Shown here: positions 44,454-53,329 of the stretch, piece after piece
How the letters are laid out: every line of letters starts with the position of its first letter
Numbering within the stretch: the first letter of the stretch is position 1
Translations under genes and position numbers: made by a program
DNA from: Sphingorhabdus sp. YGSMI21
GTDB lineage: Bacteria; Pseudomonadota; Alphaproteobacteria; Sphingomonadales; Sphingomonadaceae
DNA: 64,000 nucleotides
Reading direction: 5' to 3'
NCBI RefSeq assembly: GCF_002776575.1
Contig: NZ_CP022548.1
Coordinates: forward strand, 2,123,001-2,187,000
Notes under the pieces: model-generated
Told to the model about the DNA's origin: nothing
Database searches by the model: none
Seen by the model: only the letters and a program-made list of their open reading frames with translations

Positions 44454-45262
44454 TGTTTCTGATCCATTTTCCGCACGCGTGGCCGGCCCTCGCTAACATC
44501 GGCCACCCACTGAAATTTGTTCTGAGTGGTGATCACATAGATCGGCATTCTGGCCGCAAAGGCAGAGAAGATATGAATCTCTGTTGGAACCGGATCGAGC
44601 ACATGGGACACGGCAATGGCAACCGCTTCCTGACCCGGCTCGCCCGCGACCGGTAAAGCGAAGCAACTGGTCATGAATTGGCGTTGCTCGATTACTTTGC
44701 CATTTTCGACGGCAAAGCGATAATGTCCTCCCAGCGGAATGGTGAAATGGCTGGTCTGCGGCGTCAGCAAATAGACCAATATGGGGTCGCCTGCTTTCGC
44801 GGGAGGCAGGGTAACCAGATTAAAAGGGGATTTGCTGCACCTCTCCAGAGCCGATGCATCAATCGCCCTGCTCGCATCTATCAATTCAAGCTGTTTCGCA
44901 CTCAATTCAGCCTCTTCACCGGCCAAAAGCCTGCGATCGCTAACCTTGCCATCGCCCCAGACCGCCGAATATACGCCCTGCAAACGGTCACCTTCGGGTT
45001 TCCAGAAGGTCACCAGCAGGCCGGTCTCCACGTTTGTGACGACCCATCCGCGGATTCCGCTGCCGTCCAGATCCTCGATATCTTCCCGCATGGCGTCGGT
45101 CGTGTGCCAGGCGGCCTGATCGTAGCGATACAGATCGAATCCGCGGTCCAAGGCCAGCTGCAGCGCCTGGTCTTCGGTGCTGGACCCGGCGTTCTCCTGC
45201 GCCAGGGTTGAGGTGCCGGACAGGGCCAGCAGGGCGATCAGGAGGGAGCGAATGATAATCAT
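44450..45262 (-). CDS. Exported hypothetical protein coupled to crtZ
   Basis: 270 residues with a signal peptide (IRSLLIALLALSGTSTLAQ). The body has WHTTDAMREDIEDLDGSGIRGWVVTNV, VTFWKPEGDRLQGVYSAVWG and SCFALPVAGEPGQEAVAIAVSH. No family is recognised with confidence. The ATGA overlap with crtZ means the two are translated from one mRNA, but a link with carotenoids is only positional. Confidence 0.65.
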   Translation of the reverse strand: MIIIRSLLIALLALSGTSTLAQENAGSSTEDQALQLALDRGFDLYRYDQAAWHTTDAMREDIEDLDGSGIRGWVVTNVETGLLVTFWKPEGDRLQGVYSAVWGDGKVSDRRLLAGEEAELSAKQLELIDASRAIDASALERCSKSPFNLVTLPPAKAGDPILVYLLTPQTSHFTIPLGGHYRFAVENGKVIEQRQFMTSCFALPVAGEPGQEAVAIAVSHVLDPVPTEIHIFSAFAARMPIYVITTQNKFQWVADVSEGRPRVRKMDQKQ

Positions 45263-45364
45263 CTGGCGAAGATAGGCCTATTTGAATAGCAATTGAAGCC
45301 ACTTCTGACTTGCACGGCCAATTGATCTGACTAAACGAAACACCATATTGGAAGTCAGGAGCTT

Positions 45365-46795
45365 ATGACCGAACCGAAGACCCTCTACGAGAAAATCTGG
45401 GACGCCCATGTTGTCGACCAGCGTGCCGACGGCACGGCGCTGATCTATATCGACCGGCATCTGGTACATGAAGTAACCAGCCCGCAGGCCTTTGAAGGGC
45501 TGCGCAAAGCGGGCCGCAAGGTGCGGCGGCCGGATCTGACGCTGGCGGTGCCCGATCATAATCTGCCGACCACGGCGCGGCTCGATGCGCAGGGCAAGAA
45601 AATCCCGATCGCCGACCCGCAGAGCGCGGCCCAGCTGGAAGCGCTGGAGGCCAATGCGCCGGCCTTCGGTATCAAATATATCGGCGCCAGCGATATCAAC
45701 CAGGGTATTGTCCACGTGATTGGTCCGGAGCAGGGCTTTACCCTGCCGGGTACGACCATGGTCTGCGGCGACAGCCATACTGCCGCGCATGGCGCACTGG
45801 GCGCGCTGGCCTTCGGCATCGGCACGAGCGAGGTCGAGCATGTGCTGGCGACGCAAACGTTGCAGCTGACCCGCTCGAAATCGATGGAAATCCGGGTCGA
45901 GGGCCTGCTTGGCCCCGGCATCAGCCCGAAAGACCTGATCCTTCATATCATCGGCGTGATCGGGACGGCGGGCGGCACCGGCCATGTCATTGAATATCGC
46001 GGTGAAGTGTTCGAACAGATGTCGATCGAGGGCCGTCTGACCGTCTCCAACATGTCGATCGAGGGCGGCGCGCGCGCGGGCCTGATTGCGCCGGATGAAA
46101 AGACATTTGCCTATCTGAAGGGTCGTCCGATGGCGCCCAAGGGCGCGGACTGGGATGCGGCCGTGGCCTATTGGAAGACGCTGCCGACCGACGAAGGCGC
46201 GAAATTCGACAAGAGCGTCACGATCAACGCCGCCGATGTGTCGCCGACCGTGACCTGGGGAACCAGTCCGGAGGATGTTGTCCCGGTGAACGGAATCGTA
46301 CCGTCGCCGGAAAGCTTTGCCGACCCGTCAAAACAGGACGCCGCGCGCAAATCGCTGGATTATATGGGGCTCGAAGCCGGGCAGGCGCTGCGCGATGTGG
46401 CGGTGGAAAATATCTTCATCGGCAGTTGCACCAACAGCCGGATCGAGGATCTGCGGGCTGCCGCCGCGATACTGGAAGGCCGCAAGAAGGCCGGCAATGT
46501 GAAATGGGCGATCGTTGTACCGGGTTCGGGCCTTGTGAAGGCTCAGGCCGAAGCCGAAGGGCTCGACCGGATTTTCACCGAGGCCGGTTTTGAATGGCGC
46601 GAGCCGGGCTGTTCGGCCTGTCTTGGCATGAACCCGGACAAGGTGCCAGCAGGCGAACGCTGTGCATCCACTTCCAATCGCAATTTTGTTGGCCGGCAGG
46701 GCCCGGGTGCTAGAACGCATCTGATGTCACCGGCCATGGCTGCGGCTGCGGCAGTAACCGGTAAGCTCACCGACGTGCGCGAACTGACGAAATGA
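45365..46795 (+). CDS. leuC: 3-isopropylmalate dehydratase large subunit
   Basis: 476 residues, aconitase superfamily. [91 protein letters not shown] and [13 protein letters not shown] give the three 4Fe-4S cysteine ligands. It isomerises 2- to 3-isopropylmalate with LeuD in leucine synthesis. CAGGAG stands before the ATG. The small membrane protein gene and leuD follow closely; leuB is not in view. Confidence 0.97.
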   Translation: MTEPKTLYEKIWDAHVVDQRADGTALIYIDRHLVHEVTSPQAFEGLRKAGRKVRRPDLTLAVPDHNLPTTARLDAQGKKIPIADPQSAAQLEALEANAPAFGIKYIGASDINQGIVHVIGPEQGFTLPGTTMVCGDSHTAAHGALGALAFGIGTSEVEHVLATQTLQLTRSKSMEIRVEGLLGPGISPKDLILHIIGVIGTAGGTGHVIEYRGEVFEQMSIEGRLTVSNMSIEGGARAGLIAPDEKTFAYLKGRPMAPKGADWDAAVAYWKTLPTDEGAKFDKSVTINAADVSPTVTWGTSPEDVVPVNGIVPSPESFADPSKQDAARKSLDYMGLEAGQALRDVAVENIFIGSCTNSRIEDLRAAAAILEGRKKAGNVKWAIVVPGSGLVKAQAEAEGLDRIFTEAGFEWREPGCSACLGMNPDKVPAGERCASTSNRNFVGRQGPGARTHLMSPAMAAAAAVTGKLTDVRELTK

Positions 46796-46804
46796 GAGGT
46801 TGAT

Positions 46805-47053
46805 ATGAGCGAGGACAATAAAAAAGATGAGCCGTCCGTGAAGGATCAGGCTTCCACCGACAATGAGGCGGGTAAATGGTCCACCGGCGCCAAGGTCGGG
46901 GCAGCGATCGGCTCGGCAGCTGTGGCCGCGGCGCTGATTTATGCGGGCCGGCATCAGATGAAAAAGCATGATGATTTCAAGGCGGTGAAGGGCAAGCCAC
47001 TGCCGAAATATGAAAATGAACCGGATTATGACGATGATGGCGAGGAAGAGTAG
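46805..47053 (+). CDS. Small membrane protein between leuC and leuD
   Basis: 82 residues: a polar Lys/Asp-rich N-terminus, one membrane helix (GAAIGSAAVAAALIYAG), then a Lys-rich and a strongly acidic tail (PDYDDDGEEE). GAGG precedes the ATG. It starts 9 bp after leuC and ends directly against the leuD ATG, so the three genes are one operon. No family recognised; a role in leucine synthesis is not shown. Confidence 0.7.
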   Translation: MSEDNKKDEPSVKDQASTDNEAGKWSTGAKVGAAIGSAAVAAALIYAGRHQMKKHDDFKAVKGKPLPKYENEPDYDDDGEEE

Positions 47054-47647
47054 ATGAAACCCGTCAATCGCGTTGAAGGCCGCGCCATTCCCTTCGGTCA
47101 GAAAAATGTCGATACCGATGTCATTATCTCTGCCGAATGGCTGAAGACGATTTCCCGGGAAGGGCTCGGCAAGGGCGCGTTCGGGTCGATCCGGGCAAAG
47201 GAAGGCAATGTTTTCGATGATCCGGAATATGCCGGTGCCTCGATCCTGATCGCGGGCGACAATTTCGGCTGCGGTTCGAGCCGCGAACATGCGGCCTGGG
47301 CGCTCGACGACATGGGCATCAAGGCGGTGATCGCGCCGAGCTTTTCCGATATATTTGCGGGCAATGCCTTCAAGAACGGCCTGCTGGCCATCGCCTTGCC
47401 GCAAGACGCGATCAACCGGCTTATGGAAGTCGCCAAGACCGATCCGGTCACCATCGACATGGAAAGCATGAGCGTGACGACACCGTTCCAGGACCGTTTC
47501 CCGTTCGAGATGGACCCGTTCCGGCACCAGTGCCTGGTCGAAGGGCTGGACGAAATTGACCTGACAATGGCGAAATCGGATGCCATAGAACGGCACGAGA
47601 AAAACAGCGATTCTGCAAAGCCCTGGCTGATACCGGCCACGGCATAG
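47054..47647 (+). CDS. leuD: 3-isopropylmalate dehydratase small subunit
   Basis: 197 residues, swivelling domain partner of Leu[72 protein letters not shown]. It starts without a gap after the small membrane protein gene. The C-terminal tail ([17 protein letters not shown]) is typical. Confidence 0.97.
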   Translation: MKPVNRVEGRAIPFGQKNVDTDVIISAEWLKTISREGLGKGAFGSIRAKEGNVFDDPEYAGASILIAGDNFGCGSSREHAAWALDDMGIKAVIAPSFSDIFAGNAFKNGLLAIALPQDAINRLMEVAKTDPVTIDMESMSVTTPFQDRFPFEMDPFRHQCLVEGLDEIDLTMAKSDAIERHEKNSDSAKPWLIPATA

Positions 47648-47678
47648 AATCCAGAAAAATTCCAGGGAAGGGAATGAT

Positions 47679-48680
47679 ATGAAGGCTTTGATGTCAACCA
47701 AAGTGGGCGGACCAGATACACTCGAGATGCTGGACGTCGCCGATCCGGTCGCCGGCAAGGGGCAGGTGCTGATCGATGTCAAAGCCTGTTCGATCAACTA
47801 TCCCGACGTTTTGATCATCCAGGACATGTACCAGTTCAAACCGCCGCGGCCATTTGCTCCGGGCGGAGAAGTGTCCGGCGTCATCGCAGCTGTCGGCGAA
47901 GGCGTTGAAGATCTGAAGGTCGGTGACCGTGTTGCCTCGACCACGGGCCATGGCGGCCTGGTCGAAAAGGTTGCTGTCGACCAGAACAGCGTGTTCAAGA
48001 TTCCTGACAGTGTTGGCTTTGAAGATGCGTCCGCGCTGCTGCTGACCTATGGCACGTCGATCCATGCGCTGGTCGATCGTGGCCATATCAGCGAGGGTGA
48101 TACACTGCTGGTGCTTGGTGCTTCGGGCGGTGTCGGTATCGCTGCCGTCGAACTGGGCAAGGCTTTTGGCGCGCGCGTCGTCGCGGCGGTGTCCTCCGAG
48201 GAAAAGGCGGCTTTTGCCAAAGAAGCCGGCGCTGACGAGACCGTGATCTACGAGCGGGCTCCTTTCGACAAGGACCAGTCGAAGGCGCTGGCGGCGCAAT
48301 TCAAGGCTGCCGTCGGTCCGAATGGCGCCGATGTCATCTATGATGCGGTAGGCGGCGACTATAGCGAGCCTGCGGTACGCTCGATCGCCTGGGAAGGCCG
48401 CTTTCTGGTGGTCGGTTTTCCGGCCGGTATCGCAAAACTGCCGCTCAATCTGACCCTGCTCAAGTCCTGCGATGTCTGTGGTGTCTTCTGGGGCGCTTAT
48501 GCGATGCGCGATCCCAAGGGCAACCGCGCCCATATCGACCGGTTGTTCAAGCTTTGGGAACAGGGCAAGATCCAGCCCCGCGTGTCGGAGGTTTTCGCCT
48601 TTGAAGACGCTGGCCAGGCCATCCAGAAAATGGCGGATCGCGGCGCTATCGGTAAATTGGTGGTCAAGGTCGCCGACTGA
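47679..48680 (+). CDS. NADPH:quinone oxidoreductase family protein (zinc-free MDR)
   Basis: 333 residues. GroES-like N-domain (KACSINYPDVLIIQDMYQFKPPRPFAPGGEVSGVI) and Rossmann domain (LLVLGASGGVGIAAVELGKAFGARVVAAVSS), lacking the zinc-binding residues of alcohol dehydrogenases. It matches the QorA/zeta-crystallin-like group that reduces quinones or enones with NADPH. GGGAAGGGA precedes the ATG. It may belong to the leu operon transcript, 31 bp after leuD. Confidence 0.9.
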   Translation: MKALMSTKVGGPDTLEMLDVADPVAGKGQVLIDVKACSINYPDVLIIQDMYQFKPPRPFAPGGEVSGVIAAVGEGVEDLKVGDRVASTTGHGGLVEKVAVDQNSVFKIPDSVGFEDASALLLTYGTSIHALVDRGHISEGDTLLVLGASGGVGIAAVELGKAFGARVVAAVSSEEKAAFAKEAGADETVIYERAPFDKDQSKALAAQFKAAVGPNGADVIYDAVGGDYSEPAVRSIAWEGRFLVVGFPAGIAKLPLNLTLLKSCDVCGVFWGAYAMRDPKGNRAHIDRLFKLWEQGKIQPRVSEVFAFEDAGQAIQKMADRGAIGKLVVKVAD

Positions 48681-48750
48681 TTGGCCGCACGCACTTGCAG
48701 GAAGCATCGGTAATGCCTATTTTTATGACAATATTGATCAAGGGAAAGCC

Positions 48751-49077
48751 ATGACAGACTTTAACGATCGTGAACGCGCGTTTGAAACCAAATTCGCGCG
48801 TGATGAAGAAATGGAATTCAGGGTAACTGCGCGGCGTAACCGTCTGCTGGGCCAATGGGCTGCCGAGAAAATGGCGCTGACACCCGAAGAGACCGCTGCC
48901 TATGCGAAAGAGGTCGTTGCGGCCGATTTTGAAGAAGCGGGTGACGAGGACGTCATTCGCAAGCTGCTCGGCGATCTGACTTCGGCTGGTGTCGACATTG
49001 ATGAATCGGCTATCCGTACCGCTCTGACCGAAAAGATGGTTGAAGCCCGGCGTCAGTTTATCGAAGAAGCCAGCTAG
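48751..49077 (+). CDS. ATPase inhibitor subunit zeta (DUF1476)
   Basis: 108 residues, mostly helical: FNDRERAFETKFARDEEMEFRVTARRNRLLGQWAAEKM and DVIRKLLGDLTSAGVDIDESAIRTALTEKM. In alphaproteobacteria this protein blocks ATP hydrolysis by the F1Fo-ATPase, with its N-terminus as inhibitory part. It heads the conserved DUF1476-bolA-grxD cluster. Confidence 0.92.
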   Translation: MTDFNDRERAFETKFARDEEMEFRVTARRNRLLGQWAAEKMALTPEETAAYAKEVVAADFEEAGDEDVIRKLLGDLTSAGVDIDESAIRTALTEKMVEARRQFIEEAS

Positions 49078-49081
49078 CCAT

Positions 49082-49315
49082 ATGCCCATGGCAAGCGCAG
49101 ATATCGAGGCGATGATATTGGCAGCCTTTCCGGACGCTTCGGTTGAAATTACCGATCTGGCCGGGGATGGCGACCATTATGCCGCCAAAGTGACCTCTGC
49201 TGCGTTTGCGGGGATGAACCGCGTTAAACAGCATCAGGCGGTTTACGCGGCACTGAAGGGAAAGATGGGCGGTGAACTGCACGCGTTGCAACTCACCACC
49301 GCGGTTCCCGACTAG
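49082..49315 (+). CDS. BolA family protein
   Basis: 77 residues with the BolA fold: ADIEAMILAAFPDASVEITDLAGDGDHYAAKVTSAAFAGMNRVKQHQAVYAAL, including the conserved helix-turn and His (VKQHQ) that share a 2Fe-2S cluster with monothiol glutaredoxins. Immediately upstream of grxD, as usual. The start is taken at 49082; an ATG at 49088 is equally possible. It is thought to act in iron homeostasis and Fe-S trafficking. Confidence 0.93.
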   Translation: MPMASADIEAMILAAFPDASVEITDLAGDGDHYAAKVTSAAFAGMNRVKQHQAVYAALKGKMGGELHALQLTTAVPD

Positions 49316-49325
49316 GAGAATATTT

Positions 49326-49658
49326 ATGACCGATGTAAACGAAAAGATCAAAACCGTGGTGAACAGCAATGATGTGGTGCTGTTCATGAAGGGAACCCCA
49401 TTGTTTCCGCAATGCGGGTTTTCGAGCCGCGCGGTTGCCATTCTCGAGCATCTCGGGGTCGGCTTCGAGTCCTTCGATGTGCTGCAGGACATGGAGGTCC
49501 GCCAGGGGATCAAGGATTATTCCGACTGGCCCACAATCCCGCAGCTTTATGTCAAAGGCGAGTTTGTCGGCGGCAGCGATATCATGATGGAAATGTATGA
49601 AGCCGGCGAGCTGGGCGAATTGATGGCCGAGAAGAAGGTTGCTCCCGCCGCGGCCTGA
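49326..49658 (+). CDS. grxD: Monothiol glutaredoxin, Grx4 family
   Basis: 110 residues with the monothiol active site PQCGFS, KGTPLFPQCGFSSRAVAIL, SDWPTIPQLYVKGEFVGGSDIMMEMYEAGEL. It carries a 2Fe-2S cluster shared with BolA and takes part in Fe-S assembly and iron sensing. It ends the cluster at a strong bidirectional terminator. Confidence 0.95.
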   Translation: MTDVNEKIKTVVNSNDVVLFMKGTPLFPQCGFSSRAVAILEHLGVGFESFDVLQDMEVRQGIKDYSDWPTIPQLYVKGEFVGGSDIMMEMYEAGELGELMAEKKVAPAAA

Positions 49659-49687
49659 TCTCCTTCCCGCCAGGGATTGCTGACAAA

Positions 49688-49726
49688 TAAAAAACGGCTC
49701 GGTCTAGGAGGACCGGGCCGTTTTTA
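49688..49726. terminator. Bidirectional terminator between grxD and an antisense micro-ORF
   Basis: AAAAACGGCTCGGTC-loop-GACCGGGCCGTTTTT has A and T runs on both sides, so it can end transcripts from both strands. The stop codon of the micro-ORF on the minus strand lies at its edge (49724-49726). Confidence 0.9.
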
Positions 49727-49795
49727 TTTGGGGTAAGTTTCGTCGAAACTTGTAATGAGAGGGGTCAACGAAGACCAGTAAGTCGACCCCCTCAT
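49724..49795 (-). CDS. Candidate 23-residue micro-ORF with ideal Shine-Dalgarno
   Basis: On the minus strand AGGAGG-TGTAA-ATG starts a 23-codon frame reading MRGSTYWSSLTPLITSF then DETYPK. The stop meets the terminator. The plus-strand view of the same DNA shows two hairpins (GAGGGGTC/GACCCCCTC and CCTCCTGCAAGGAGG), so the ribosome site can be masked by pairing of AGGAGG with CCTCCT just upstream. A sigma-54-like promoter lies 55 bp before the ATG. No family known to me. Confidence 0.45.
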   Translation of the reverse strand: MRGSTYWSSLTPLITSFDETYPK

Positions 49796-49849
49796 TTACA
49801 CCTCCTGCAAGGAGGATTTGGGTGTTAAGTGTTAAAGACATGATATTCG

Positions 49850-49866
49850 TAGCACCGCTCGTGCCA
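49850..49866 (-). promoter_or_regulatory. Sigma-54-like -24/-12 element
   Basis: The minus strand reads TGGCACGAGCGGTGCTA, with GG and GC exactly 10 bases apart and one mismatch to the TGGCACG-N4-TTGCW consensus. It points toward the micro-ORF. Whether the genome encodes RpoN is not known from this window. The remaining gap up to 50.0 kb is AT-rich with a GTTAACAGCGGTTAA inverted repeat. Confidence 0.4.
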
Positions 49867-50028
49867 CTTTTGAAATATCACGATATATCAGCTATATAGA
49901 TGGTTTAACCGCTGTTAACGGTTGTAAAATTGTAAGATATTCCGACAGCGAGCCCGATCCCCGTCCGCACCGCTTTTCGACAAACGGTCGATGGTCGTCC
50001 ACGAACGACATCGCTTTCCGGATTGATT

Positions 50029-50064
50029 GTTTACATCCGTAGTCATTGAAACTACAGATGTAGT
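50029..50064. promoter_or_regulatory. Two BlaI-type operators
   Basis: ACTACAGATGTAGT (50051-50064) is a perfect palindrome with the TACA-N2-TGTA core of BlaI/MecI sites. TTTACATCCGTAGT (50029-50042) is a second, one base off, 22 bp upstream. They precede the BlaI-like gene, which should repress its own operon here. Confidence 0.65.
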
Positions 50065-50096
50065 CACTGACGATTCTCAAGGGAGGGACCAATATC

Positions 50097-50465
50097 GTGA
50101 CCGAGCGCATTAGCGATGCCGAGCACGCCGTCATGGAAGTCCTGTGGAAACGCGCGCCGATGACCGCAACGGAAGTGGCTGAACAGGTTATCCCCGCGAA
50201 GGACTGGTCGCTCCAGACAGTCAAGACCCTCTTGTCCCGTCTGGCTGCGAAAGCCGTGGTCGGCACCGAGCGCGACGGGCGTCGGTTTCTCTATTCTCCG
50301 CTGGTGGAACGGGATGATTATCTCACCGGCGTATCACGAAATTTTGTGGACCGGCTTTTCGGGGGAAAAGTCACGCCATTGGTTGCGCATCTGGCCGAGG
50401 CCGATGAACTGAGCGCCGATGATATCCGCGAAATCGAGGAGCTTTTGAGGGAGTTGAAAAAATGA
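50097..50465 (+). CDS. BlaI/MecI/CopY family transcriptional repressor
   Basis: 122 residues. Winged helix of the BlaI type: RISDAEHAVMEVLWKRAPMTATEVAEQVIPAKDWSLQTVKTLLSRLAAKAVVGTERDGRRFLYSPLV, then a dimerisation helix (ADDIREIEELLRELKK). Start is GTG with GGGAGGG upstream. It overlaps the M56 peptidase gene by ATGA. In classical systems the peptidase cleaves this repressor when the sensor is triggered. Confidence 0.95.
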   Translation: MTERISDAEHAVMEVLWKRAPMTATEVAEQVIPAKDWSLQTVKTLLSRLAAKAVVGTERDGRRFLYSPLVERDDYLTGVSRNFVDRLFGGKVTPLVAHLAEADELSADDIREIEELLRELKK

Positions 50466-52357
50466 GCGGCGAATTGAACCAGTGGATCTGGGATACCATG
50501 TTCTCGATGACCTTGCTGATGGCGCTCGTATTGATCGTCCGCAAGCCGGTCAGCCATTTTTTCGGAGCGCGCATTGCTTATCTTCTGTGGATATTGCCGC
50601 TGGCCCGTCTGTTCATGCCGACGCTGACGCTGGAGGCACCCGCTGTCACCGAACCGGTTGCCCCATTTGTACCGATGGCGCTGGGATCGGAAATGGTCGC
50701 CAGCGTACCCGCCCAAGCGACCGCGCTCAGCGCGCTGGCATCGCTCGACTGGATGATGATCGGCATCATCATCTGGCTCGGCGGAGCCGGTCTTCTGTTC
50801 ATCAGCAAACTGGCTGCCTATCTTCAATTTAGGGAGGATATCGTGTCGGACGGAAGGCTGATCGGTCGGCACGAGAATATCAAAATTCTCGAAACCGCAG
50901 CGATCAGTGGGCCACTGGCTTTCGGCCTGATTGAAAAATATATTGCGGTTCCCACCAATTTCTTCCGCGACTATGCGCCGCGCGAGCGGGAGCTGGCGCT
51001 GGAACATGAGATCGCACATCACGAATCAGGCGATCTGGCCGCCAATTTCGTCGGGCTGACGATTCTGTCGCTGCACTGGTTCAACCCGGTCGCCTGGTTT
51101 GCCTGGATCGCTTTCCGGCAGGATCAGGAGACCGCATGCGACGCGCGCATCCTGGCGAAGAGCGGTCGCGAAGTCCGGGCTGTTTACGGCCGTACGATCG
51201 CAAAGTCTGCTTCCGGCCACCGCCTGGGTCTCGCCAGTCCGCTGAACCAGAAGGACAAGATCAAAGGGCGTCTCAAGATGCTCGGACGATCCGAAAAATC
51301 CTCGCTGCGCCGGAAACTGGGCGCTGGACTGGTGGCGGTCGGTACGGTGGTGACATTGCCGCTGACCGCGACGGTCACCTATGCAGAGTCAGTAGAGGCG
51401 GTAGAGCCGCTGGATATTCCGGAACCTCTGACACCCGCAATTCCCGCTGCGCCGCTCGCGCCGACGGCACCGGAAGCGCCTGCGGCTCCTCTCGCTCCTG
51501 CAGCCGATAGCGAGACGGTCAACATCACTATGCTCAATGGGCGCAAAGCTGCCGACCTGTCGAAGGACTATGTGCACAAGATCAAGCATAATGGCAGAAC
51601 CGTCATCCTGCGTACCGACAAGAAGCTGAGCGAAAAAGAAGTGCGCAAGATGGTTGTCGAAGCCGAAAAATCACGGCTGAAGGCAGAGAAGTCCTTGCTT
51701 CAGGCAGAGCAATCGCGGACCACGGCTCAGGAATGGCGCATCAAGGCAGATGAATCACGCCGGAAAGCGGAGCAATCCCGGCTTCAGGCAGACGTGTCCC
51801 GGGCCAAGGCCGCGGAATGGCGGATCAAAGCCGACAAGGCGCGGCGGGAAGCTGACATCAAGCGGGAACTGGCTGCGGCCGAAAGAGAGATGAAGCAGGA
51901 GCTTCGGGAAGCCGAGCAGGAAATGCGCGAAGCCCTGAACGAAGCCGCAGTGGAGCGGAGCGAAGCGATGAAAGAGGCTCGCCGGGCCCAGCAGGAGGCA
52001 CTGCAGGAGGTAACGCCCGTCGCCCGCCTCACATCGATATTCTACACCAAGGGAAGCACGCGATCTTCCGCCACTGATGTCAAGGTCAAGGGCCCCGATT
52101 GCATCGCCATGAACAAGCAGATCGCCATGGGTGGGGCTAATGGTCTGGCGACGCAGGCCTGGGCCGTGGTGGCGGGGTGCGGCGGCTTTGAGGTCAAGGT
52201 CGACAAGGCCGCGATTCTCGATGCCGCGCTGCAGGGGCTGAAAAAAGAACGGGCCGAGGTCGTGAACTGCAAGGATGACAAGGTCCAGCGCGCCAGGAAG
52301 ATCGAGGAAATCGACCGCAGCATCAAACAGGTGAAGGCCCAGATGGCGATGATTTAA
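50462..52357 (+). CDS. M56 family (BlaR1-like) sensor metallopeptidase with coiled-coil sensor part
   Basis: 631 residues. Membrane helices (about 12-28, 38-55, 95-115) surround an M56 zinc site ELALEHEIAHHESGD (HEIAH at 182-186) with Glu223 downstream. A further helix (288-305) is followed by an Ala/Pro-rich linker (317-348) and a long coiled coil (about 385-516) built of near-repeats such as SRLKAEKS, EWRIKADESRRKAEQSRLQAD. The penicillin-binding sensor domain of BlaR1 is absent. The C-terminal 115 residues (with SIFYTKGSTRSSATDVKVKG and AVVAGCGGFEVKV) look globular. The stimulus is unknown. Confidence 0.9.
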   Translation: MSGELNQWIWDTMFSMTLLMALVLIVRKPVSHFFGARIAYLLWILPLARLFMPTLTLEAPAVTEPVAPFVPMALGSEMVASVPAQATALSALASLDWMMIGIIIWLGGAGLLFISKLAAYLQFREDIVSDGRLIGRHENIKILETAAISGPLAFGLIEKYIAVPTNFFRDYAPRERELALEHEIAHHESGDLAANFVGLTILSLHWFNPVAWFAWIAFRQDQETACDARILAKSGREVRAVYGRTIAKSASGHRLGLASPLNQKDKIKGRLKMLGRSEKSSLRRKLGAGLVAVGTVVTLPLTATVTYAESVEAVEPLDIPEPLTPAIPAAPLAPTAPEAPAAPLAPAADSETVNITMLNGRKAADLSKDYVHKIKHNGRTVILRTDKKLSEKEVRKMVVEAEKSRLKAEKSLLQAEQSRTTAQEWRIKADESRRKAEQSRLQADVSRAKAAEWRIKADKARREADIKRELAAAEREMKQELREAEQEMREALNEAAVERSEAMKEARRAQQEALQEVTPVARLTSIFYTKGSTRSSATDVKVKGPDCIAMNKQIAMGGANGLATQAWAVVAGCGGFEVKVDKAAILDAALQGLKKERAEVVNCKDDKVQRARKIEEIDRSIKQVKAQMAMI

Positions 52358-52383
52358 GCCGGGGAAACCGTTTATAACGGGGC

Positions 52384-52417
52384 AAAAGGGCGGTTCGTTT
52401 CACGGGCCGCCCTTTTT
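52384..52417 (+). terminator. Rho-independent terminator after the M56 gene
   Basis: AAAAGGGCGG-N13-CCGCCCTTTTT, directly downstream of the stop codon; it separates the BlaI-M56 operon from the MBL operon. Confidence 0.88.
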
Positions 52418-52456
52418 CGTGGTTGTTTTATGGCCCGGATATGCCACATCAGAGCC

Positions 52457-53329
52457 ATGGACTTTGACCCTTCAAAATATCCCACCGGCCTGTGCGAGCA
52501 GATGGAACCGCTGGTCGCCCGCGTGCTGGCCGGCAATCCCAGCCCCTATACCTATACGGGCACCCAGACCTATATTGTCGGAAACAAGTCCGATCGGGCG
52601 GTCATCGATCCCGGCCCTGCCATTGACGGCCATATAGACGCGATACTGGCCGCTGTCGGCAACGCACGGATCACAGCGATCATGTGCACCCACACCCACC
52701 GCGACCACAGTCCGGCTGCTGCGCCGCTGGCTACGCGCACCGGCGCCCCGATCATCGGCTGCGCGCCGCTGGTTTTGGCAGATGATGGCCCGCGCGCCGA
52801 TGAAAGTTTCGACAAGGATTATAAGCCCGACCAGGTGCTCGCTGATGGCGAGACGGTGTCCGGAGACGGCTGGACCATCGAGGCGGTGGCGACACCTGGA
52901 CATACCTCCAATCATCTCTGCCTCGCGGTGCAGGAATCCGGCGCGATGTTTACCGGCGACCATGTCATAGCCTGGTCTACCAGCGTCATCGTGCCGCCCG
53001 ATGGCGACATGGCCGACTATATGGCGAGCCTGCAGAAGCTTTATGAGCGCGAGGACAAGGTCTATTATCCTGCCCATGGCAAGAAAGTGACCAATCCGCG
53101 CCAGCTGGTCCGCGGTATGATGGGGCATCGCAAACAGCGCGAGCGACAGATACTGAAACTGCTGGAAGAAGGTCCCGCCGCGATCAAGGATATGGTTCCG
53201 CGCATGTACAAGGGGCTGGACCCGCGGCTCAACGGCGCGGCCGGGCAATCGGTGCGTGCGCATCTGATCGACCTCCAGAACAAGGGCCGTGTGGCGGAAA
53301 CGGGTGACGTCTGGGCGATGGCCGGATGA
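52457..53329 (+). CDS. MBL-fold metallo-hydrolase (LACTB2-like)
   Basis: 290 residues. Metal motif CTHTHRDHSPAAAPLATRTGAPI, VATPGHTSNHLCLAV, FTGDHVIAWSTSVIVPPDGDMADYMASL and PAHGKKVTNPRQLVRGMMGHRKQRERQIL, followed by a winged-helix-like C-terminus. This layout matches the LACTB2 group, whose human member is an endoribonuclease; the bacterial role is not settled. The ATG at 52457 starts the conserved part. It leads an operon with DUF4230 and kelch genes. Confidence 0.88.
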   Translation: MDFDPSKYPTGLCEQMEPLVARVLAGNPSPYTYTGTQTYIVGNKSDRAVIDPGPAIDGHIDAILAAVGNARITAIMCTHTHRDHSPAAAPLATRTGAPIIGCAPLVLADDGPRADESFDKDYKPDQVLADGETVSGDGWTIEAVATPGHTSNHLCLAVQESGAMFTGDHVIAWSTSVIVPPDGDMADYMASLQKLYEREDKVYYPAHGKKVTNPRQLVRGMMGHRKQRERQILKLLEEGPAAIKDMVPRMYKGLDPRLNGAAGQSVRAHLIDLQNKGRVAETGDVWAMAG

